In this document: positions 6,269-12,197 of the stretch, piece after piece
How positions within the stretch are numbered: the first letter of the stretch is position 1
Layout: every line of letters starts with the position of its first letter
Assembly: GCA_028717055.1 (NCBI GenBank)
Contig: JAQUOO010000030.1
Location: forward strand, 1-12,197
Direction: 5' to 3'
Origin: Candidatus Omnitrophota bacterium
GTDB taxonomy: Bacteria; Omnitrophota; Gorgyraeia; Gygaellales; Profunditerraquicolaceae
Length of the DNA stretch: 12,197 bases
Notes under the pieces: model-generated
What the model saw: only the letters and a program-made list of their open reading frames with translations
Database searches by the model: none
What the model was told of the DNA's origin: nothing
Made by a program: the position numbers and the translations under genes

Positions 6269-8557
6269 ATGTTTAAGAAGTTTCTCGCTCTTATTTCTGT
6301 CGCGGTGTTGTTTTGCGCCTCTCCCGGAGTTTTTGCCGAGAATATACTTAAGGCGGGGGGAAAAGCCCAGCCGATGACGATTAATGGGGATGTTGTTGAA
6401 TATTCCGCTGATTCACAGGAAGTTACTGCTACGGGAGACGTAGAAATTATTTCCGGAGATACAAAGCTTACCTGTCAAAAACTTACCGTAAATACGCAAA
6501 CAAAGGAAGGGATTGCCTCAGGACATGCTAGGCTTGAAGACGGCAAAGGTGTCGTTGAAGGGGAGAAGCTGGTCTATAATTTTCAGAATAAAACCGGCAT
6601 CTTAATTGACGCTCAATTCAGGGCCAGCCCTTTTTTTGGCAAAGCAAAAAAGATAGAGAAAGAAGAAGGAAAAGAGTTTGTAGCTTACTATGGTTATGCT
6701 ACTACGTGTAGCTTTGACCGGCCGCACTACCGGGTTAGTTCCAAGCGAATAAATATTATACCCGGTGAATTGATTCAAACGAAGGATGATTACCTTTATT
6801 TGAGTTCTTTCCCTTTAATGTACCTGGCTAATTTTAACCAGATATTTGATAAGCCCATTAGTCATGTCAGCGTGCTTCCCGGTAAACGTAAAGATTGGGG
6901 GCCTTATCTGCTCAGTATTTGGGAATTCAATCTTGCTAATAACGTCGAAGGAAGAGCATATCTGGATTACCGTAATAAATTGGGCTGGGCAGAAGGTGTG
7001 GGGTTGAATTATACTAAAACGCCGGTAGGCAGCGGAGATATCAAGTTTTATTTTACTAATGAAAGCTCCAAAGAGTATCCCGCTTCTGCCACTACCAATA
7101 TAAGCGGAGACTACCAGAGGTATCTTATACGCCTACGCCATAAATGGGATATTGACAAGCAAACTAATTTTGTCGCTCAAATTTATAAGATCGGCGATGA
7201 AAAAAGAAAGTATGTTGATCAAAATAGCAACTTTCTTCAAGACTATTTTTATCGGGAATTCGAAAAAGATTCAGAGCCGTTAACCTACGGATTATTCCAT
7301 CACAATTTTTCCTATTCGAGTTTTGACGTGCTTGTGCAAAAACGCGTCAATAACTGGTATAATCAGATAGAGAAATTGCCCGAAGTAAAATATACGCTTC
7401 CCAGCTTGCAACTCGGCGACAGCCTGTTTTATTTCGAGAATAATTCCACGTTTGCCACCTTTAATAAGAAACCTGATACTATCCCTGTTTCGCTTAATAC
7501 CGTTGATATGACAAGATTAGATTCTGTGGCTAAGGTTTCGCTTCCTGCAAAAGTATCCTTCATATGGTTTACTCCCTTTATAAAGCTTCAGGAAACAATT
7601 TATGATAAAGGAGCCGACAACCAAAGCTTGCCGGCTAGAACAATATTTTACGCCGGAGCCGACCTAAGCACCAAATTTTACCGTACTTTTAATGCTAAGT
7701 CTAATTTATTTGGTTTGGATTTAAACGGCTTGAGGCACATAATTACTCCTACTATAGGGTATTCCTATAATCCTGAGCCGACTATTTCGAGCAATAAGCT
7801 GCGTCAGATTGACAGCACAGATTCGATCACTTCCAGTAATGCCGCTACTTTGGAATTATCGAATAAATTGCAGACGAAGCGCAAAGACAGGAATGGCATT
7901 GAAAAAAGTGTGGATTTGGTGGATTTTAAAGTATCTACCAAGTATGCGTTTGCTCCCCAAATCGTTTACGGAACCAATATTATATATCAAAACAATATTG
8001 CCATCAGCGAAACTGATGTTAATGACAAGCATAAAATCGGCGCTTCTTTTTCGGATGTCCTCTTTAAACTTAAATTGCTTCCATATTCCTGGCTTAGGTT
8101 TGAAGGAGATGCTACTTACAAACATTCCGGCGTTCCCGGGGACACCGACTATGCCAATTATAATCATTTTTCCCTTGCTAATTACGATTTTATCTTCGAG
8201 TTTGAAAATGAGCGCTCATTCAGCCTTGGGCAGCGCTATGCCAGGAAAGGGCAGAACCAGATAACCGCTGGATTTCAATGGCGGATCAATCCGAAATGGA
8301 AGTTTTCCATATACGAACGTTTTAACTTAAAAAACTATTTGGATACGTCGACGTATCCAAATACTTATGTTAATTATAGTTCGATTGAACAACAGTTCAC
8401 GCTTACCAGGAATTTACACTGCTGGGATGTGGAGTTAACTTGGGATAATAAACAGGACAACGGAACTTCGATATATTTGCTTTTCAGGCTAAAAGCGTTT
8501 CCTGAAAATGAATTTGGCTTTAACCAGGGTTATAACAAGCCTAAATCCGGCGCATAA
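6269..8557 (+). CDS. lptD: LPS-assembly outer-membrane protein LptD (OstA)
   Basis: LptD with LptE inserts lipopolysaccharide into the outer leaflet of the outer membrane. A signal peptide (hydrophobic core about 5-17, likely cleavage after VFA at 21-23) leads into an OstA/LptA-like beta-jellyroll (about 36-115, with DVVEYSADSQEVTATGDVEI), then a large beta-barrel rich in aromatic alternating strands to residue 762. YGYATTCSFDRPHYRV (141-156) matches the conserved barrel entrance. The mature protein has only three cysteines: C69, C147 and C718, the last in NLHCWDVELTW near the C-terminus, where E. coli has an adjacent Cys pair. One interdomain disulfide, probably C147-C718, is therefore plausible. 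The ATG directly follows the transaldolase stop; the gene ends with two consecutive TAA codons. Bases 8336-8363 inside it form a perfect palindrome. Confidence 0.9.
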   Translation: MFKKFLALISVAVLFCASPGVFAENILKAGGKAQPMTINGDVVEYSADSQEVTATGDVEIISGDTKLTCQKLTVNTQTKEGIASGHARLEDGKGVVEGEKLVYNFQNKTGILIDAQFRASPFFGKAKKIEKEEGKEFVAYYGYATTCSFDRPHYRVSSKRINIIPGELIQTKDDYLYLSSFPLMYLANFNQIFDKPISHVSVLPGKRKDWGPYLLSIWEFNLANNVEGRAYLDYRNKLGWAEGVGLNYTKTPVGSGDIKFYFTNESSKEYPASATTNISGDYQRYLIRLRHKWDIDKQTNFVAQIYKIGDEKRKYVDQNSNFLQDYFYREFEKDSEPLTYGLFHHNFSYSSFDVLVQKRVNNWYNQIEKLPEVKYTLPSLQLGDSLFYFENNSTFATFNKKPDTIPVSLNTVDMTRLDSVAKVSLPAKVSFIWFTPFIKLQETIYDKGADNQSLPARTIFYAGADLSTKFYRTFNAKSNLFGLDLNGLRHIITPTIGYSYNPEPTISSNKLRQIDSTDSITSSNAATLELSNKLQTKRKDRNGIEKSVDLVDFKVSTKYAFAPQIVYGTNIIYQNNIAISETDVNDKHKIGASFSDVLFKLKLLPYSWLRFEGDATYKHSGVPGDTDYANYNHFSLANYDFIFEFENERSFSLGQRYARKGQNQITAGFQWRINPKWKFSIYERFNLKNYLDTSTYPNTYVNYSSIEQQFTLTRNLHCWDVELTWDNKQDNGTSIYLLFRLKAFPENEFGFNQGYNKPKSGA
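8336..8363. repeat. Perfect 28-bp palindrome inside lptD
   Basis: The half-site TATTTGGATACGTC is followed directly by its exact reverse complement, centred between 8349 and 8350. After one C/C mismatch two more base pairs extend it to 8333-8366. It encodes YLDTSTYPN, around LptD residues 690-698, between two segments that look like beta strands. As RNA it can fold into a 12-bp stem with a UCGA tetraloop. No U-tract follows, so it is not a standard intrinsic terminator. Confidence 0.95.
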
Positions 8558-8579
8558 TAAAACATTATTATTGATAAGC

Positions 8580-8585
8580 AAGGGG
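8580..8585 (+). promoter_or_regulatory. Ribosome binding site AAGGGG of ugd
   Basis: AAGGGG lies five bases before the ATG at 8591 in the 33-bp gap after lptD. The gap also holds an all-AU 7-bp dyad (8554-8560 with 8565-8571), too weak to call a terminator, and no convincing -35/-10 pair, so ugd may be transcribed by readthrough from lptD. Confidence 0.6.
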
Positions 8586-8590
8586 TTATT

Positions 8591-9889
8591 ATGAATATAT
8601 CTGTTATTGGTTCAGGTTATGTAGGGTTGGTAACCGGCGCTTGTCTTGCCGAGCTGGGCAATAGGGTTATTTGTGCGGATAGTGACAAGGGTAAAGTTAA
8701 AAGCCTAAAGAACGGTTCAATGCCAATATATGAACCGGGCCTAAAAGAGTTGATAGGGCGCAATGTCCGGAATAAAAAGTTAAGTTTTAGCTCAAATATA
8801 GAAGATGCGGTCGGGTTTGCGGAAATAATTTTTATTACCGTGGGCACTCCGGCTCTGGATAATGGCGAAGCCGATCTTACCGGAATCGAGAAGGTGGCGC
8901 GTAATATTGCCAAAAACATAAACGGCTATAAGCTTGTTGTTGAAAAGTCCACGGTGCCGGTTGAGACCGGGAATTGGGTAAGGCATACTATTTCCACCTA
9001 TATTAAGGACAAAACAAAATTTGATGTCGCCTCAAATCCTGAATTTTTGAGAGAGGGCCAGGCGATTAGCGATTTTATGAATCCCGATCGAATTGTTATC
9101 GGGGTAGAATCGAAAAAAGCAAAGGATTTGCTGGTAAAATTATATAAACCTTTCAAGTCCCCCATTGTGATTACCAATATTAAATCGGCGGAGTTGATAA
9201 AACACGCTTCTAACGCATTTTTAGCTACCAAGATTTCATTTATCAATGCTGTAGCCTGTATTTGTGATAAGGTAGGCGCGGATGTGGAGGAGGTAGCTAA
9301 AGGCATGGGTTTGGATAAAAGGATAGGTTTGAGTTTCTTAAAAGCAGGGATTGGCTATGGCGGTTCGTGCTTTCCAAAAGACCTGGATGCCTTTGTGCAT
9401 ATTTCCGACAAGATTGGCTACGATTTCAATCTGCTTAAATCAGTCAGAAAAATAAACGAAGCCCAGCTAGGTTTTGCCCTTAGCAAGATAAAGGATTTGT
9501 TATGGATAATTAAAGATAAAAAAATAGGCGTTTTGGGTTTGGCTTTTAAATCCAACACTGATGATATCCGGAATTCTCCCGCAATAGAATTAATCAAGAT
9601 GTTGCAGAAAGAAGGGGCCAAAATCAGCGTTTATGACCCCCAGGCGATAAAAAAAGCAAGAAACGCATTGCGGAATGTTGCTTTTTGCGGAGATGTTTAT
9701 TCAGTATGCCGGGGCGCGGATTGTCTTTTAATTGCTACTGAATGGGATGAATTTAAAAATCTCGATTTTATCAGGGTTAAAAAACTGCTTAACCGGCCGA
9801 TAATCATTGACGGGAGGAACCTTTTTGACCCCAAGGATTTGGTAAAGCTGGGATTCTGTTATGTCAGTATGGGAAGGAAGAGCGCATGA
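8591..9889 (+). CDS. ugd: UDP-glucose 6-dehydrogenase
   Basis: Oxidises UDP-glucose to UDP-glucuronate with two NAD+, giving an activated acid for surface polysaccharides and the substrate for the UDP-xylose synthase two genes on. The N-terminal Rossmann fold begins with GSGYVG (7-12); VGTPALDNGEADL (84-96), KSTVPVETG (119-127) and NPEFLREGQAISDF (149-162) follow. Catalytic C260 is in GYGGSCFPKD, and K204 and N208 of the central helix (ELIKHASNAF) are present. The C-terminal UDP-binding domain has GLAFKSNTDDIRNSP. Length (432) is typical. GGSCFPKD with EFLREG marks the UDP-glucose branch rather than the UDP-HexNAc branch. The last four bases overlap the next gene (ATGA). Confidence 0.95.
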   Translation: MNISVIGSGYVGLVTGACLAELGNRVICADSDKGKVKSLKNGSMPIYEPGLKELIGRNVRNKKLSFSSNIEDAVGFAEIIFITVGTPALDNGEADLTGIEKVARNIAKNINGYKLVVEKSTVPVETGNWVRHTISTYIKDKTKFDVASNPEFLREGQAISDFMNPDRIVIGVESKKAKDLLVKLYKPFKSPIVITNIKSAELIKHASNAFLATKISFINAVACICDKVGADVEEVAKGMGLDKRIGLSFLKAGIGYGGSCFPKDLDAFVHISDKIGYDFNLLKSVRKINEAQLGFALSKIKDLLWIIKDKKIGVLGLAFKSNTDDIRNSPAIELIKMLQKEGAKISVYDPQAIKKARNALRNVAFCGDVYSVCRGADCLLIATEWDEFKNLDFIRVKKLLNRPIIIDGRNLFDPKDLVKLGFCYVSMGRKSA

Positions 9890-11163
9890 GCAGGAAGAAA
9901 ATGAAAATTGCGGTCGTAGGGCTTGGTTATGTCGGATTTCCTTTAGCCCTTGAATTTGCCAAGCAGGGCATACCAGTAGTGGGCATTGAAATTGACCAAG
10001 GGCGCCTGCAGCATATAAGACGCAGAGAATCATATATTACGGATGTCACAACGCGGGAGTTAAGAAACGCATTAAATAAGAAGACATTCAGCGCTACTTC
10101 TGATTTTTCTGTTTTAAAAGAATGCGATGCGGTATTGGTTTGCGTTCCTACTCCTTTAAAGAGGAAATACCTGCCGGATATATCTTTCATAAAAGATTCG
10201 CTTGGTTCTGTCGCAAAGAATATCGAGAAAGGAACTTTGGTTATATTAGAGAGCACAACCTATCCAGGCACGACGGAAGAAGTGATTCTGCCTATATTTG
10301 AGAGGCACGGCTTGAAACATGGAAAGGATTTTTATCTTTGTTTTTCGCCTGAAAGGATTGACCCCGGGAATAAAGCCTTTCCGGTCAGCAAAATTCCCAA
10401 GGTAGTCGGCGGATTAAATACGCAAGCAACCCGCAGAGCGGCCTCTCTCTATAAAATTATTATTGATAAGGTCATTCCTGTTTCAAGCCCGCGGGCAGCT
10501 GAGACCGTGAAATTGCTTGAAAATACTTTTCGCCTGATTAATATCGGATTGATTGATGAGCTGGCGATGATGGCCCACAAGATGAAAATAGATATTTGGG
10601 AAGTCGTCAAAGCAGCTTCCACCAAGCCTTTTGGTTTCATGCCATTTTATCCGGGCCCCGGAGTGGGAGGCCACTGCATACCGAAAGACCCTTTATATTT
10701 GTATTGGAAGGCTAAAAGCTTCGGATTTAATTCCCGTTTTATCCGTCTTGCTTCGGATATAATTAATTATATGCCCGAATATGTTACTGCCAGGATAGGA
10801 GAGGAACTTTTAAAAAGAGGCATAAACTTAAAAGGCGCTAATGTGCTTGTAGTCGGAGTGACCTATAAGAAAGATGTTGAGGATTTACGCAAATCTCCCA
10901 GCCTTGATATAATCAAGGAGTTAAAGAAAAAAGGAACTAGAGTGTTTTATTTTGACCCTTTAATTCCTTATCTTAATATAAATCAAATCAACCTGGAATC
11001 CATTTCTTTGGATGAGGGTAGCTTGAAAAAATTTGCCTGCGTGGTTGTAGCGACAGACCATTCCAATATTGATTATAAGTATTTGCTCAGAGCTTCTAAT
11101 TTGATTTTTGATACGCGCAATGTATATAAAAATATTGATAATGATAAATTGGTGAGGCTATGA
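9886..11163 (+). CDS. wbpA: Nucleotide-sugar dehydrogenase, WbpA type (UDP-N-acetylhexosamine 6-dehydrogenase)
   Basis: Predicted to oxidise a UDP-N-acetylhexosamine, most likely UDP-GlcNAc, at C6 to the uronate, an O-antigen or capsule precursor. It belongs to the same superfamily as the preceding gene but a different branch: GLGYVG (12-17), ESTTYPGTTEEV (122-133), FSPERIDPGNK (153-163), KPFGFMPFYPGPG (247-259) and catalytic C264 in GGHCIPKDP; K209 and N213 are also present. UDP-ManNAc or another amino sugar cannot be excluded. No aminotransferase or acetyltransferase of the Wbp pathway is visible here. ATG 9886 overlaps the previous stop by 4 bp with AAGGA at 9874-9878. A second in-frame ATG at 9901, just before KIAVVG, has its own AGGA (9892-9895), so the protein may be five residues shorter. 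Confidence 0.87.
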   Translation: MSRKKMKIAVVGLGYVGFPLALEFAKQGIPVVGIEIDQGRLQHIRRRESYITDVTTRELRNALNKKTFSATSDFSVLKECDAVLVCVPTPLKRKYLPDISFIKDSLGSVAKNIEKGTLVILESTTYPGTTEEVILPIFERHGLKHGKDFYLCFSPERIDPGNKAFPVSKIPKVVGGLNTQATRRAASLYKIIIDKVIPVSSPRAAETVKLLENTFRLINIGLIDELAMMAHKMKIDIWEVVKAASTKPFGFMPFYPGPGVGGHCIPKDPLYLYWKAKSFGFNSRFIRLASDIINYMPEYVTARIGEELLKRGINLKGANVLVVGVTYKKDVEDLRKSPSLDIIKELKKKGTRVFYFDPLIPYLNINQINLESISLDEGSLKKFACVVVATDHSNIDYKYLLRASNLIFDTRNVYKNIDNDKLVRL

Positions 11164-12116
11164 AGAAAACGGTGCTTATAACCGGCGGCGCAGGTTTCAT
11201 TGGTTCGCATTTGTGTTTTAGGTTGACAAGGTCAGGATACAGGGTTGTTTGCGTTGATAATCTTATTACCGGCAGCCGCAGGAATATAAACGCCTTATTA
11301 AATGACAAAAATTTTGTTTTTATAAGACAAGATGTTTCCAGATTGATTAATTTTAAGAGTAAGGTTGATTACGTTTTTCATTGCGCATCCTTGGCTTCGC
11401 CTGAATATTATCTTCGCTATCCCGTTGAAACGCTTAAGGTTGGTTCTTTTGGGACATGCAACGCCTTGGATCTGGCGAGGAAAAACAGGGCAGTTTTTAT
11501 GCTTTTTTCTACCTCAGAAATATATGGCGATCCTTTGGTTCATCCGCAGAAGGAGAATTACTGGGGAAATGTAAATACCATTGGGGTGCGGGGTTGTTAT
11601 GATGAATCCAAGCGTTTTGCCGAAGCCTTAACCATGGCCTATCACCGAATTTATAAATTAAATACGAGGATTGTCAGGATATTCAATACTTACGGCCCGG
11701 GGATGAGGGCTGATGATGGAAGGGTGGTTCCTAATTTTATTAACCAGGCTTTGAATAACAAGCCTTTAACTGTCTATGGAAAAGGAGAGCAGACAAGAAG
11801 CTTTTGTTTTGTCGATGACCTGGTTGAAGGTTTGTGCCGTTTGATGCTTAAGCCGGTTCATGAACCGGTCAACTTGGGAAACCCCAACGAATTTACCATT
11901 ATGCAGTTAGCAGATGCCGTGCTTAAATTGACCAACTCCCAAAGCAAGATTATTTTTAAGTCCTTGCCGCAAGATGATCCTCGTCAGCGCCAGCCTGATA
12001 TTCATAAGGCTAAGGTTTTGTTGGGATGGGAACCAAAGATTTCTCTTCAAGAAGGTCTCGCCAGGACCATCCCTTTCTTTTTAAAGTCTAAATTCAAGAA
12101 GAAAGCGCTTTCTTGA
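11160..12116 (+). CDS. uxs: UDP-glucuronate decarboxylase (UDP-xylose synthase)
   Basis: A soluble short-chain dehydrogenase/reductase that oxidises UDP-glucuronate at C4, decarboxylates it and reduces the intermediate to UDP-xylose. The Rossmann motif GGAGFIG (9-15) is followed by STSEIYGDPLVHPQ (117-130), YWGNVNTIG (134-142) and the YxxxK pair Y147/K151. RIFNTYGPGM (173-182), DGRVVPNFINQAL (186-198), VYGKGEQTRSF (205-215) and DDPRQRQPDI (272-281, with R275 and R277) are characteristic of UXS rather than UDP-glucose epimerases or dTDP-glucose dehydratases. Length (318) matches soluble bacterial UXS without the membrane anchor of animal enzymes. It starts in a 4-bp ATGA overlap. GGTGAGG (11151-11157) is too close to the ATG to be ideal, so coupling to the previous gene is likely. 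Ugd in the same operon supplies its substrate. Confidence 0.92.
   Translation: MKKTVLITGGAGFIGSHLCFRLTRSGYRVVCVDNLITGSRRNINALLNDKNFVFIRQDVSRLINFKSKVDYVFHCASLASPEYYLRYPVETLKVGSFGTCNALDLARKNRAVFMLFSTSEIYGDPLVHPQKENYWGNVNTIGVRGCYDESKRFAEALTMAYHRIYKLNTRIVRIFNTYGPGMRADDGRVVPNFINQALNNKPLTVYGKGEQTRSFCFVDDLVEGLCRLMLKPVHEPVNLGNPNEFTIMQLADAVLKLTNSQSKIIFKSLPQDDPRQRQPDIHKAKVLLGWEPKISLQEGLARTIPFFLKSKFKKKALS
12099..12114. repeat. Perfect 16-bp palindrome touching the right-edge promoter
   Basis: AAGAAAGC is followed by its reverse complement GCTTTCTT. The palindrome covers the last codons of uxs and its end shares two bases with the -35 hexamer at 12113. It lacks a U-tract, so terminator function is doubtful; its place suits a repressor or activator site. 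One such palindrome could arise by chance in 12 kb. Confidence 0.6.
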
Positions 12117-12142
12117 CAAGGTATATATTTATATGTTATACT
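12113..12142 (+). promoter_or_regulatory. Strong extended -10 promoter for the next, off-window gene
   Basis: A perfect TTGACA (12113-12118) overlaps the uxs stop codon. After an 18-bp AT-rich spacer comes TATACT (12137-12142), five of six consensus, preceded by the extended -10 TG at 12134-12135. Initiation is expected near 12149-12150, leaving about 45 bases of leader in the window. This is the best promoter match here and indicates a separate transcription unit. Confidence 0.75.
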
Positions 12143-12187
12143 TTACCGATTTAGTTTGCCTTCGGATCTTATTAGTCAAATCAATAA

Positions 12188-12193
12188 GAGAGG
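12188..12193 (+). promoter_or_regulatory. Shine-Dalgarno GAGAGG for a gene starting beyond the window
   Basis: GAGAGG lies four bases from the right edge, downstream of the strong promoter. A start codon just past 12197 would have correct spacing. The leader between promoter and this site (12150-12187) shows no convincing hairpin or riboswitch. The gene itself is not visible. Confidence 0.45.
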
Positions 12194-12197
12194 TTTA

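Noticed and set aside
7809..8264. A 151-codon plus-strand frame inside lptD
   Set aside because: It is a different frame of a well-supported gene, its product has no family features, and lptD runs uninterrupted through it.
8554..8571. AU-only 7-bp dyad between lptD and ugd as a terminator
   Set aside because: It has no GC pairs and no following T-tract, so a stable terminator hairpin is unlikely.
11853..11868. Perfect 16-bp palindrome CCGGTTCATGAACCGG inside uxs
   Set aside because: A palindrome of this length is not surprising in 12 kb, and it lies in a region whose encoded residues (PVHEPV) match the family pattern; no regulatory context is visible.

Overview
All genes in this 12.2 kb window lie on the + strand: ten complete coding regions and one 5'-truncated one, packed tightly with 1-13 bp overlaps or short gaps. 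No intergenic stretch reaches 100 bp, and I see no tRNA, rRNA, CRISPR array, transposase or phage gene. Base composition is moderate (about 40-45 % GC by eye) and even throughout, so nothing points to a recently acquired island. LptD implies a Gram-negative, LPS-type outer membrane. Gene content, order and style suggest an uncultivated Gram-negative lineage; Omnitrophota (former OP3/PVC neighbourhood) is my best guess, from general familiarity only.

Layout. (1) 1-1171: the end of a DUF1015-family protein, then accD (acetyl-CoA carboxylase beta subunit, fatty-acid synthesis), joined by a TAATG overlap. (2) 1222-4614: an MsmX/UgpC-type sugar-importer ATPase without permeases, preceded by a good promoter candidate, then two consecutive membrane-anchored GGDEF proteins overlapping by 13 bp. 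Only the second keeps the inhibitory c-di-GMP site. (3) 4659-6268: a ROK-family sugar kinase (probable glucokinase) whose best promoter would give an almost leaderless mRNA, and a short transaldolase of the FSA/TalC fold whose key residues look like transaldolase rather than fructose-6-phosphate aldolase. (4) 6269-8557: lptD, the outer-membrane LPS translocon. It contains a perfect 28-bp palindrome in its 3' part. (5) 8591-12116: a nucleotide-sugar cassette: UDP-glucose 6-dehydrogenase, a WbpA-type UDP-HexNAc dehydrogenase and a UDP-glucuronate decarboxylase (UDP-xylose synthase), linked by 4-bp ATGA overlaps. (6) 12113-12197: a near-consensus extended -10 promoter overlapping the stop codon of the last gene, with a Shine-Dalgarno sequence for a gene just outside the window.

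Together the genes link sugar uptake and phosphorylation to envelope construction: hexose enters central metabolism (kinase, transaldolase), UDP-glucose is turned into UDP-glucuronate, UDP-xylose and a UDP-HexNAc-uronate for surface glycans, LptD exports LPS, and c-di-GMP enzymes sit in the same gene string. I do not see a clearly new multi-gene system. The items most worth a second look are the lptD palindrome, the paired cyclases with divergent I-sites, and the promoter/palindrome arrangement at the right edge.
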